This document shows, piece after piece, positions 20,340-28,706 of a stretch of DNA of 64,000 bases. Both the position numbers and the translations under genes were made by a program. Origin of the DNA: Cognatundibacterium squillarum (lineage in GTDB: Bacteria; Pseudomonadota; Gammaproteobacteria; Burkholderiales; Burkholderiaceae_D); the NCBI RefSeq assembly GCF_014652435.1, contig NZ_BMYU01000002.1:579744-643743 (forward strand). The letters run 5' to 3'. Each line of letters begins with the position of its first letter. The stretch's first letter is position 1. Below the pieces are notes generated by a model. It saw only the letters and a list, made by a program, of their open reading frames with translations, was not told the DNA's origin and did no database searches.

Positions 20340-20424
20340 AAATGCGGTGTTCAGCACAGCGATCCGGCGGTCGTCGGCAGAAAGTCCGGCTCTCCGGAAA
20401 TGCCGGATGCGGACTTCTGCACAA
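20340..20424 (+). repeat. 85-bp dispersed repeat, copy R5
   Basis: The best-preserved copy and closest to the family consensus. Left end ATGCGGTGTTCAGCACAG and right end ATGCGGACTTCTGCACAA are 18-nt direct repeats offset by 65 nt. It lies between convergent genes, 22 nt from the stop codon at 20446. Confidence 0.95.
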
Positions 20425-20445
20425 TCAAACCCATTCCTGCAAGGC

Positions 20446-21018
20446 TCAGCGTGCTTTGCTTTGCCATTCCGGATGCTGCTGGCGGAGTTCCTGCTCCAGC
20501 GCGGCGAGGCGTCTGGCTTTGTCTTCCATTTTTGCGATGGAAGCAGGATCAATACCCATCTGACGGCCGCGTTCGATGTCGGCTTGCAGACGCGGTACTT
20601 CCTGCTGTGCAGCGCTGGCAAAGGACGCCAGCAATTGCTGATGCTGGTTCGCTTCGTAACGCTGATAAGCTTGCGGGTCTGCCAGTTCAGCAACGCTCGG
20701 CTGAACTGCGGAAACCGTATCGCGCTGCAGCGGCGGGCTGCGGGGATCGCCGTTGCGGGTAGCGGCCAGACTTTGCGCTGCCGCTTGCTGCGGGCCGTAG
20801 TCCGGCATAGGCACACGTCTGAGTTCCGGAAACGGTGGCGGCCAGCTGGCCGTCTGCAGCGGCTCTTCCGTTGCCTTTGTTCCGGCAGCTGCGGTTTTGC
20901 TGGCCGGTGATTGCTGAGTATTCTGTATGGTTTCGCTGTCGCCATCCGCTGTCAGCCAGCGCAGCGTCAGCATTGCCAGCACCGCCAGTGCACCGGCCTT
21001 CATCCATTTGCGCATCAT
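20446..21018 (-). CDS. membrane-anchored unknown protein of a foldase operon
   Basis: A 190-residue protein with one N-terminal membrane anchor (about 5-23) and a Pro/Gln/Ala-rich linker. A charged helical C-terminal half (about 120-190) follows, rich in Gln, Arg and Glu and likely coiled. It overlaps the parvulin gene by 4 nt (ATGA), so translation is coupled. The shape, a periplasmic helical arm on a membrane tether, is reminiscent of lipase-specific foldases but is much shorter, and I see no family motif. The context suggests it assists export or folding of the exoprotein encoded first in the operon. Confidence 0.65.
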   Translation of the reverse strand: MMRKWMKAGALAVLAMLTLRWLTADGDSETIQNTQQSPASKTAAAGTKATEEPLQTASWPPPFPELRRVPMPDYGPQQAAAQSLAATRNGDPRSPPLQRDTVSAVQPSVAELADPQAYQRYEANQHQQLLASFASAAQQEVPRLQADIERGRQMGIDPASIAKMEDKARRLAALEQELRQQHPEWQSKAR

Positions 21019-22376
21019 GACTTATCTCCGTTGCGGCGGATGTCGTGTTGCGCTGCCAGTCTTGCCTCCTGCTGCATGCGCTGCATTTGCTGCACGGCTT
21101 TTTGCTGTGCAATGGCACGGCTGGCCTGATAGCGCACGGTTTCAGAGTTTTCCGGCTGATAACCATACTCACGCTGGCTGACTAACAGAATTTCATAATA
21201 CGCATGTTCATTTGCCGCGACTGCCGCACGGAAAGGCGGGGACACGACGCCGGGTTCCTGCATCATCGCCAGTTCCTGCAGCCAGCTGAGTTTGCCTTCG
21301 TGCAGAATTTTTCCGAGATCGCCCCCACTAACCGCATCCGGCGCAATCGAGTAGCGGCGTGCCAGCGTTGCGAAATCCTGTCCGCTGCGGGCTGCCTGCA
21401 GCACTTTGTCAGCAGTCGCCTGATCCGGAACGCGGAGATGGCGTGCCGTAATCCACGCGATACGGCGAAACTCCGCTTTGTGCTCGCGATAGTAAGCCTG
21501 AATCTCGCGCTGACTGACTTGCTTTGCGAGCTGATTCAGCACCGGACTTTCGCTGTCGATATCAGCACCGATACCGTGTAAGGCCATCACTGCCTGCACT
21601 TTGTTTTGTGTGCGCAGTGCTTCACGCAAATCATTCACAGCCGCTTGCCCGAATTGTTGTTCGGCCCACTGGCGCACATACAATTGCCCCAGCATCAGCC
21701 ATGCCTGCTGACGGACAAAATGATTATCACGGTTGAAGATCGCCACTCTGCCCTGCACATTCTGACGGGCGTATACATCTGCCAGTGTGATTACACCATC
21801 CGGTGCCAGCGGGCTGCGCAGCAGTACCCATTGTTTTGCCTGCGCCAGTTGCTTGTCATTGAAGCGGTATTCCGCAATCACCTGACCGGCGGAGCCAAGC
21901 AATTGCTGCCAGTCGTTTGCGGTGAGGCTGGCTTCCGCGCTGACCTTCCCCTGCAGACTGCCACCGGGTAAGGCTTTCAGGCTGGCTTCGATCTGCGTCT
22001 GATACACGCTGCGTAAGGCCGCAGCCAGCTGATCGTCGCTGGCAACAGACGGATCAAAACCGACGCGGCGTGCACCGGCGTACACATCATACTGATCAAA
22101 ACGCGCAGCGTTTTTTGCCAGCAGATGCTTTTGCGTCAGTAATTCTTCCAGCACTGCAGTTTCTGTGATTTGTTTATCCTGCTGCTGACGCAGGCGTGTC
22201 ATCACTTCCAGTGTTAACGGAGACAGCGGCTGTCCCTGACTGCGGGTAAGCGCTGTTTGCTGCGGTAGCGCAGCGCTGCTGTCCGGCAAACCTAAACATA
22301 ACAAACTGCCTGCCAGCAGCAGGCAGTTTGTTAACTGTTTAGTCTGCGTAAATATACGATTACGCAGGCGGAACAT
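21015..22376 (-). CDS. exported parvulin-type peptidyl-prolyl isomerase
   Basis: A 453-residue protein with a signal peptide (cleavage after SSA, about residue 35) and a C-terminal PpiC-type rotamase domain (about 300-400). That domain reads ITARHLRVPDQATADKVLQ, GQDFATLARRYSIAPDAVSG and GDLGKI. The long N-terminal half is helical like SurA/PrsA chaperone arms. It would isomerise prolyl bonds and chaperone proteins in the periplasm. It begins 1 nt after the stop of the P1-nuclease/phospholipase C-like gene and overlaps the next gene by 4 nt. This points to a dedicated foldase for that exoprotein. Confidence 0.85.
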   Translation of the reverse strand: MFRLRNRIFTQTKQLTNCLLLAGSLLCLGLPDSSAALPQQTALTRSQGQPLSPLTLEVMTRLRQQQDKQITETAVLEELLTQKHLLAKNAARFDQYDVYAGARRVGFDPSVASDDQLAAALRSVYQTQIEASLKALPGGSLQGKVSAEASLTANDWQQLLGSAGQVIAEYRFNDKQLAQAKQWVLLRSPLAPDGVITLADVYARQNVQGRVAIFNRDNHFVRQQAWLMLGQLYVRQWAEQQFGQAAVNDLREALRTQNKVQAVMALHGIGADIDSESPVLNQLAKQVSQREIQAYYREHKAEFRRIAWITARHLRVPDQATADKVLQAARSGQDFATLARRYSIAPDAVSGGDLGKILHEGKLSWLQELAMMQEPGVVSPPFRAAVAANEHAYYEILLVSQREYGYQPENSETVRYQASRAIAQQKAVQQMQRMQQEARLAAQHDIRRNGDKS

Positions 22377-22377
22377 A

Positions 22378-23400
22378 TCAGCTCGCCAGACGATCAGCAG
22401 CTCGGTTCAGTACATGTACCAGCATCGCAATGGCGTGCGGCACGACCATTTTTCCGACGCGGACGCGGTCATTCTGGTCTGTGGATGACAACACGATGCC
22501 ACCGTTTTTGTACGAGTAAGTGCCGCCCTGCGTCAGCAGAGGACGAATATCATTCGAACCGGCAGGTACCGGTGTGAAATCGTTCAGCGCTGCTTTAACC
22601 AGTGCCGGATCATTCAGTTTCTGGCTGTAGTAATAGTCGTTCACCCATTGTTCCCAGCCGGAATGGTTGTTAGCCGACGTAGTCCAGGTGTGATGCGGTT
22701 GCAGCAAGTCGGTGGAGTGCATGACGAAACCCAGACTTTGCAGACTTGGCGCGGTCAGGAATTGCTGGAACCAGTATTGCGCCAGATTATCAATCGGCTG
22801 AAACGGTGCGGTTTCAAAGTCAGCATACATTTGCGGTGTGGAATAACCACCCAGACGGTAATGGGCTTCGGTCACGCCATAGCTGTTGTACTTACTGCTG
22901 TCACCGAACCAGCCTTTCATGCCGCCGGGGCCGTCATCCAGATAGTCACCGACCAGCCATGTGGCGGCCAGTTTATCCACATCACCGGCCACGGTCAGTT
23001 TGGCGTAGTTGTAACCGCCAAACGGGTTGCCGTGTACGTCCGGACCCGAAGTATGGTTCTGGAAATGCCAGTAAGACGTGTATTTGACGATGCTTTGCGC
23101 CGCGCCCCAGACCGGTGCCAGCACACAGCTGCCGGTCGTCGCACCGCACAGATAGGTGTCGGCAAAATCATCGACATCGTAAGCACCCTGCCCCATTGCA
23201 GTGGCGAACTGATCGACCGTAATCCCTGCTTTCGCTAAACCAGCCTGCAGTTTGGCGAAATTGGTTTTATCCGGATTATTTTTCATGAAGGTGACAGCAT
23301 CCATCGCGATACGGCGATGGGTTTCCTGCTGAAATGCCATGGCTGGCAAACTGGCGCACAGAGCGAGACTCAGCACTGTCGCTTTGAAGACTGATTTCAT
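22378..23400 (-). CDS. exported S1/P1 nuclease or phospholipase C-like protein
   Basis: A 340-residue exported protein. The ATG at 23400 follows AAAGGAAAAAGCA and starts a clean signal peptide ending AMA. The mature N-terminus FQQETHRRIAMDA plus later HFQNHTSGPDVHG, GDYLDDGPGG, MHSTDLLQPHHTW and HSGWEQWVNDYY supply the scattered His and Asp ligands expected of the trinuclear zinc S1/P1-nuclease/phospholipase C fold. Two Cys (LCGATTGSC) may form a disulphide. It probably hydrolyses phosphodiesters outside the cell. It leads a three-gene operon with two folding-related proteins. The family assignment is from pattern recognition and is moderate. Confidence 0.6.
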   Translation of the reverse strand: MKSVFKATVLSLALCASLPAMAFQQETHRRIAMDAVTFMKNNPDKTNFAKLQAGLAKAGITVDQFATAMGQGAYDVDDFADTYLCGATTGSCVLAPVWGAAQSIVKYTSYWHFQNHTSGPDVHGNPFGGYNYAKLTVAGDVDKLAATWLVGDYLDDGPGGMKGWFGDSSKYNSYGVTEAHYRLGGYSTPQMYADFETAPFQPIDNLAQYWFQQFLTAPSLQSLGFVMHSTDLLQPHHTWTTSANNHSGWEQWVNDYYYSQKLNDPALVKAALNDFTPVPAGSNDIRPLLTQGGTYSYKNGGIVLSSTDQNDRVRVGKMVVPHAIAMLVHVLNRAADRLAS

Positions 23401-24072
23401 TGCTTTTTCCTTTTTATGAATCGAAAACAATTACAACAATCACAGCGGCAAGGTAAGTACAGCGTGCAGCGAAAACAGAAACAAAGTTTCCGCGCCCTGC
23501 CTGAAACACGAAGGTAAGACAGAGGCGCTATTGAACTGTGCTTCAGCAGGGGCGATCAACGATTAAACCTAGACTGTCACATCTAGGTTTTTTCATACGC
23601 CTGAAACAGTTGCGTGGCAGATTCGGTGAGGAAAACGATTGCGCACAAGAGGGCCACGGAATGTCTCCGGAAGAACTCTGTCCGGGTAAGAAAGCGCTTA
23701 AGCACTTTCACCAATTAAGCTGTGCGCATGCAAAGCGTTGTGAACGGTTTGCTCCTGAATGACGAGACAGCACGGATACCGCGTGTTATCCGGCCAACTC
23801 AGGCTGCGTCCGGATTCTCTGGCTGGTAAACGGGGCGCGATCCGGAGCAGCGCATGTCACTGGCGGACTAAGTGCAGGTGTGCATATGAAGAGTCTGCGT
23901 TTTCCGCACACAACACAAGGCTTGCAGTTATTCATATTTCATCTAATATTTGCAAGACATTCAGGCCGCTGCCCTACCTGCCCCATTGCGCTTCTGTTTG
24001 CTGACGTCCCGGCGGGATGATGTTTCTTCCGCCATTCCCCCACAGTAACCGCACCTTACACAGGAGACTGCC
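23401..24072. other. intergenic region with orphan terminator
   Basis: About 670 nt lie between the divergent exoprotein operon and the acyltransferase. It contains a strong plus-strand terminator at 23565-23593 with no plus-strand gene before it. Short frames here have no recognisable domain. A small RNA or gene debris is possible. Confidence 0.5.
23565..23593 (+). terminator. strong rho-independent terminator without an obvious gene
   Basis: AAACCTAGA pairs perfectly with TCTAGGTTT across the loop CTGTCACA, followed by a T-run. The nearest protein-coding gene on this strand is upstream of 20.3 kb, so the transcript it ends is unidentified. Confidence 0.75.
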
Positions 24073-25191
24073 TTGTCCCGGACAGCACCAATCCGCAGCG
24101 ATTTCATCGACCGCATCCGCGTGATGCTGACCATGCTGGTGATCCTGCATCACACTTCGATCATGTATGGCGGCGATGGTGGCTGGTATCTGCGTTTTCC
24201 GCATGAAGACAAGCTGAGCAAGGTATTGCTGACGATGATGTGTGCCGTCGATCAGTCTTTTTTCATGGGCATGTTTTTCCTGCTGGCAGGCTATTTCACA
24301 CCCGCGTCGCTGCTACGTAAAGGCATGGGCGGATTTGTACGGGACCGCTTAGTGCGGCTCGGTATCCCGCTGCTGTTTTTCAGTTTCATCCTCGGGCCAT
24401 TCACCATCGCACTGGCAGATACCCGCGGCGGCAGCGGAATCTGGCAGCGCTGGGCGCAACTGACACAGGAGGGCGAAATCAATCCAGGGCCTTTGTGGTT
24501 TGCCGGTGCTTTACTGATTTTTTCAGCGGTGTATTTGCTGATCCATCCGCTGATTACCGGTATCGGCAAAACCTGGAGCGAACGCAGTTTGTCGCACCGC
24601 AATCTGCTGGCGATGATGGCGGTCTGGGGATGCGGGGCGTTTTTGCTGCGCTTGTGGGTACCGACCGGACAGGAAATAGCCTATCTGCAAATTGGTTTTT
24701 TCTCGTCGTATATTCTGCTGTTTTTTGGCGGTGCTGCCGCTGCCGAACAGCGCCTGCTGGAAAAAATCACACCGGCACTGGCAAAGCCATGGCTGGTCGT
24801 CAGCATACTGACGATCCCGACACTGATGGTGTATGCCATTCTCAGTGGCGCTTTGCGCGGCGAGAAATTTGATGTCCATGGTGGCTGGACGCTACCTGCT
24901 TTGTTTTACGCGTACTGGGAAGCCTTCGTCGGCACCGGCATCATGCTGATGCTGCTGTGGCGCACCCGCATCGCCACTGCGCCGTCCGCATTGTGGCAGG
25001 TAATAGCACCGCAATGCTTCGGTGCGTTTATCGTTCATCCGCCGGTCGTGGTGGCGGTCGGGTTGTGCGTACAGCCATTGCAACTGTATCCGCTGGCAAT
25101 GTTTGCGCTGGCTAGCAGTGCCAGCGTTGCTATCAGTTTCAGTATAGCTGCAAGCTTACGTCGCCTGCCTTTGCTGCGGCATATCCTCTGA
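24073..25191 (+). CDS. acyltransferase family 3 membrane protein
   Basis: A 372-residue integral membrane protein of the acyltransferase-3 (OafA/OpgC-like) family, which transfers acyl groups to sugars or other envelope molecules. The N-terminus has DFIDRIRVMLTMLVILHHTS, including the conserved Arg and the His considered catalytic. It is followed by about ten membrane helices. The start is TTG at 24073, supported by CAGGAGACTGCC directly upstream. Its 3' end overlaps the convergent gene by 36 nt. The acceptor is unknown; a second family member lies at 48.5 kb. Confidence 0.88.
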   Translation: MSRTAPIRSDFIDRIRVMLTMLVILHHTSIMYGGDGGWYLRFPHEDKLSKVLLTMMCAVDQSFFMGMFFLLAGYFTPASLLRKGMGGFVRDRLVRLGIPLLFFSFILGPFTIALADTRGGSGIWQRWAQLTQEGEINPGPLWFAGALLIFSAVYLLIHPLITGIGKTWSERSLSHRNLLAMMAVWGCGAFLLRLWVPTGQEIAYLQIGFFSSYILLFFGGAAAAEQRLLEKITPALAKPWLVVSILTIPTLMVYAILSGALRGEKFDVHGGWTLPALFYAYWEAFVGTGIMLMLLWRTRIATAPSALWQVIAPQCFGAFIVHPPVVVAVGLCVQPLQLYPLAMFALASSASVAISFSIAASLRRLPLLRHIL

Positions 25192-25497
25192 GGCTGTGGT
25201 GGTTGCCGGTGGCAGATACAGCTGATCAGCAAAGGCTTTCAGTGCGTGATCCGGTAAAAAGCCGTCGGCAATCGTCAGTATTGAATACAGATTTTTCTTC
25301 AGTTCCTGCGTATCCAGCGCCTGCTTTCGTAACGCTGTCTGCAACAAATGCAGCGCCATATCTGCCAACAGCAGGCGCTGCTTTTCCATCCATTCTGCAT
25401 CGCCGCGTACTGCGGGATGCCGGCGGTATTCCTGTTCTGTCCACGCATGCGCCTGTGCGCTCATGGCGAGTACCTGATCACGGCTGAGGGTATTCAT
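25156..25497 (-). CDS. small unknown helical protein
   Basis: A 113-residue soluble protein, mostly helical, with no family I recognise. It overlaps the end of the acyltransferase gene by 36 nt on the opposite strand and the start of its own upstream neighbour by 20 nt, so it is probably translated together with the 250-residue gene. Composition matches the core genome, unlike that neighbour. Confidence 0.55.
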   Translation of the reverse strand: MNTLSRDQVLAMSAQAHAWTEQEYRRHPAVRGDAEWMEKQRLLLADMALHLLQTALRKQALDTQELKKNLYSILTIADGFLPDHALKAFADQLYLPPATTTASEDMPQQRQAT

Positions 25498-26230
25498 TAT
25501 TGTTCGCTATTGTTTCTGTACGATATTCAAAATTATTTGAACTTGATGAGCCCCATAAGCTGAAGCTAAATTCATGTGTAGTTTCATATATATATATTTC
25601 TTCAAACTGATGACTTTGCTGGCTTTTCTCGATGCATCTGCGTAAATATTCCCACTCTTCAGAAGTACAAAGCATGTCTAAACAGCAGCAAACAATTAAT
25701 GTTGTATGGTCAGGATAGCGTTTGCTCGCTTTATCTTTTATCCGCGCCAACAGAATTTCAGAAAATCTCTCGATATACACATAATTCGTGTGAACTATGG
25801 GCTCTGATTTTATAGATCCGTCTTTTTGTCGCTTAAGTCCATCTGCACTGAATGCAAATCCTTGTTTATTCAATAACTCCCGACTCAGATAGTCTTTCGG
25901 ATGAACCGCACTTGTGATTTCTAGAAAAGCCTGTTGATGGTAGTAACCTTGGTCAATATATGCGCCCGATTGAATGATCTCCGCATCATGGTTTTGATTG
26001 CCTGATTTCCAACAGACCGAAATATATCGACCAGTACGGTATTTAGCTTGAATATACTTACAAATAGGTAGTAATTCCTCGATTAACTTCTTTTCTACGA
26101 TCGAATTACGCATTCGTATCCTTGAAACTCCGTCTACATCGGACGCTATCTTTTCAAAAAGATCATATGCGAATGCACAAAATTTCAAACCATCTATGAA
26201 TTGGTTATCGATTGGAGACAAAGCGTTCAT
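25478..26230 (-). CDS. AT-rich unknown protein next to a dead IS
   Basis: A 250-residue soluble protein without recognised motifs. It is rich in Ile, Tyr, Lys and Asn and distinctly more AT-rich than the surrounding genes. It ends in a Ser/Asn-rich stretch. No strong ribosome site precedes the ATG. It sits between the core acyltransferase region and a degenerate IS5-family transposase, the usual setting for horizontally acquired cargo. It overlaps the 113-residue gene by 20 nt. Confidence 0.55.
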   Translation of the reverse strand: MNALSPIDNQFIDGLKFCAFAYDLFEKIASDVDGVSRIRMRNSIVEKKLIEELLPICKYIQAKYRTGRYISVCWKSGNQNHDAEIIQSGAYIDQGYYHQQAFLEITSAVHPKDYLSRELLNKQGFAFSADGLKRQKDGSIKSEPIVHTNYVYIERFSEILLARIKDKASKRYPDHTTLIVCCCLDMLCTSEEWEYLRRCIEKSQQSHQFEEIYIYETTHEFSFSLWGSSSSNNFEYRTETIANNNEYPQP

Positions 26231-26344
26231 TATTTTTTCTCAGCAGGAAGTTTGAAACGTCGAAGAAAAAATTTTATCTCTAAAAAAACAAAACTTTCAA
26301 AAAATTAAAACTTTATCTATGGTGTACCCTCATTTCACTTTAAT

Positions 26345-26960
26345 TCAGATGAAAGTGCTGGCAATAAATAGCATAGCCTTGAAATTCCGCGCCAGTTTCT
26401 TAAAGAGGGTCGTAGTGCTACGGAAATCTCTCAGTCTGGCAAACAGCGTCTCCACCAAATGCCGTTCCTTTTATAAATGCGCACCAAATTCCGATTTCGC
26501 TTTGCGACTGTTGGATTTTCTCGAAATGAGCGGAATCGCTCCTTTCGGTCCGATGTGTTCACGAATTACCTGCGCATCATAGCCCTCGTCTGCAATGGTA
26601 TGTTGCGCTGCTTTTAGCATGCCGATCAGCTTCCGTGCAGCTTTGGCATATTGGACTTCACCTCCAGCGATTTCAAAATCCACCGGATTTTCATGCGCGT
26701 CGGCTGCCACGTGAATCTTGGTAGTGACTCCTCCCTTCGCGATCTGCCAATGACACGCTCCTCTCCAGTCCGAGCTCCAGCCGCATACTGGTGAGCTCTG
26801 ACGTAACTTCCGTCGGCGAATAGCTATTCCGTATCAATGTTGACTCGTAATTCAAAAAATATCCGTCCACAATCCCGTGCATGCCCACCGGTAAAAGCGC
26901 TTATACGCCGTCTTCCACGGACAGAATCCTTCGAGGACATCCCTTGCCACGCATGATTGT
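26345..26960 (-). mobile_element. degenerate IS5-family transposase
   Basis: Translation of the minus strand gives the ordered IS5-family pattern: WKTAYKRFYRWACTGLW, TTKIHVAADAHENPVDFE, IADEGYDAQVIREHIG, ERHLVETLFARLRDFRS and ARNFKAMLFIAS. In-frame stops occur at several points, including directly before KERHLVE and after the N-terminal TDIF. The N-terminal DNA-binding part is partly lost. The element is therefore dead. I could not define its terminal inverted repeats with confidence. Confidence 0.85.
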
Positions 26961-27140
26961 CTTCAATTACTGCCAGATATCGTCATTTAATATGCGCCGA
27001 AACATTCCGATTTCCTTTCATTCAGGAAAGAAGAATCCTGCAAATCGGAAAAAAGTCTACTCGTTAGCAGGCGCAATGAAATTAGGACACGCCCTTATAA
27101 AAGTACCACCTCTGAGGCACTTAAATATCAAATTTTGTCA

Positions 27141-27225
27141 TTATGCTGTTTTCCACATCTGCCATTTCCTGATGACCAGACTTTCTGCCGACGACAGCGG
27201 GGTTGCTGTGCTGAACTGCGCATTT
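27141..27225 (-). repeat. 85-bp dispersed repeat, copy R6
   Basis: Inverted copy with the core intact (GACTTTCTGCCGACGACAG read on plus) but a degenerate far end (TTATGCTGTTTTCCACAT on plus). It lies between the dead IS and the SWIM-AAA-VWA operon, 150 nt before the first gene of that operon. Confidence 0.88.
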
Positions 27226-27374
27226 GAGGCAAAAACCGGCCGCTCAGGGCATCTTCCGGACAGGCTTTCAAAGGCTGCTTAATCGGCCACGACCGTTCAA
27301 CCGGACCTTCAAGCGTTTTGCATAAATTAAGTTCTATAATTGCGATTTTAGTTTCTGAGATTTGAAACACCAAC

Positions 27375-28706
27375 ATGCAACTGACGGAACAACAGGTGCT
27401 GGCGTTAGCACCGGACAGCAGTTCTGCTGCGAATGGTAAGAAACTGATGTCGGCCAGTAAGTGGGTCAGCTCAGGTAAGAATGCACAGGCTTTATGGGGT
27501 GAATGTCAGGGCAGCGGCAGTAAGCCGTATCAGACACAGATTGATCTGAGCGACTTTGCCAGCAAATGCTCTTGCCCCAGCCGCAAATTTCCGTGTAAGC
27601 ATGCACTGGGCTTGCTGTTGTTTGCTGCGGCAGATGGGCAGAAAATTGCTGAAGCAGCGCCGCCGGACTGGGTCAGTGCCTGGCTGGATAAGCGCACGGC
27701 AACTGCCATCAAAAAAGAAGAAAAAGCTGCAGAGAAAGCCAGCGAGCCAGTCGATGAAACAGCGCGTCAGAAGCGTCTGGAAAAGCGTGAGCAGCGCGTC
27801 AGCGACGGACTTGCCGCATTCAGACTGTGGGTGGAAGACATTTTGCGTCAGGGCATGGCGCGTTTACCGGCAGATGGCCCGGCGGTTTGGGAACAGCAGG
27901 CGGCGCGTCTGGTGGATGCACAGGCAGCCGCGCTGGCAGCACGTGTTCGCCGCATTTCCGATCTGGTGGGTGCAGGTCCGGACTGGCCGCAGCAAGTGCT
28001 GAGCGAACTGGGCAGTATTGCGCTGGCAATGCACGCGTGGGAACGCATCGCAGAGTTACCGGAAGATGTGCAATCCAGCCTGCGCCAGTATGTCGGCTTT
28101 ACGGTGTCTGAGGAGGAAGTTCTGCAATCCGGTCAGCGTTTGCATGATCAATGGATGCTGGTGGCGCAAACACTGGTGCAGGAAGGACATTTACGGGTAC
28201 AGCGTAACTGGCTGCAAGGCAAACAAAGCGGTAAGTTCGCGTTGCTGCTGCAATTTGCCGCGCCTTCACAGCCCCTGCCTGCCAACTATATTCCCGGTAT
28301 GACATTTTCTGCGGAGCTGGTGTGCTGGCCCGGCGCTGCCAGCCAGCGCGCCGCCGTTTGCGGCACACCGCTTGCTTTGCCCGCTGAGTCCGCTTTTTAT
28401 GCCAGTGAAACCATTCCGCAGATGCTGACACGGATGAGTACGGTGCTCGCGCGCAATCCGTGGACAGACAGAGTTCCGGTCGTTATGCAGTCCCTAACAC
28501 CCGTCAGCGATGACAGCGGCAACTGGTTTGCTGTCGATCAGGAAGGGCAAGCCCTGCCGCTGCAAGGGCGTCAGCACTGGATCTGGATGGCTTTGTCCGG
28601 CGGTGCGCCACTGGATGTTGCCGGTGAATGGGATGGCAAACAATTTCTGCCGCTGGCATGTATGGTCAACGGTGCTTACACCCTGTTAACTGAGGTGCAT
28701 GCATGA
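27375..28706 (+). CDS. SWIM zinc-finger protein
   Basis: A 443-residue protein with an N-terminal SWIM zinc finger: C65, C67, C74 and H76 in the phrase CSCPSRKFPCKHALGLLL. A charged Lys/Glu linker (about 110-150) and a long C-terminal region without known motifs follow. SWIM fingers bind DNA or proteins. It is the first gene of five whose starts and stops overlap or nearly touch, resembling E. coli YehQ, which lies in the yehLMPQ cluster. It has no good ribosome site and a promoter somewhere in the 150 nt after repeat R6. The molecular role of the group is not known. Confidence 0.85.
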   Translation: MQLTEQQVLALAPDSSSAANGKKLMSASKWVSSGKNAQALWGECQGSGSKPYQTQIDLSDFASKCSCPSRKFPCKHALGLLLFAAADGQKIAEAAPPDWVSAWLDKRTATAIKKEEKAAEKASEPVDETARQKRLEKREQRVSDGLAAFRLWVEDILRQGMARLPADGPAVWEQQAARLVDAQAAALAARVRRISDLVGAGPDWPQQVLSELGSIALAMHAWERIAELPEDVQSSLRQYVGFTVSEEEVLQSGQRLHDQWMLVAQTLVQEGHLRVQRNWLQGKQSGKFALLLQFAAPSQPLPANYIPGMTFSAELVCWPGAASQRAAVCGTPLALPAESAFYASETIPQMLTRMSTVLARNPWTDRVPVVMQSLTPVSDDSGNWFAVDQEGQALPLQGRQHWIWMALSGGAPLDVAGEWDGKQFLPLACMVNGAYTLLTEVHA

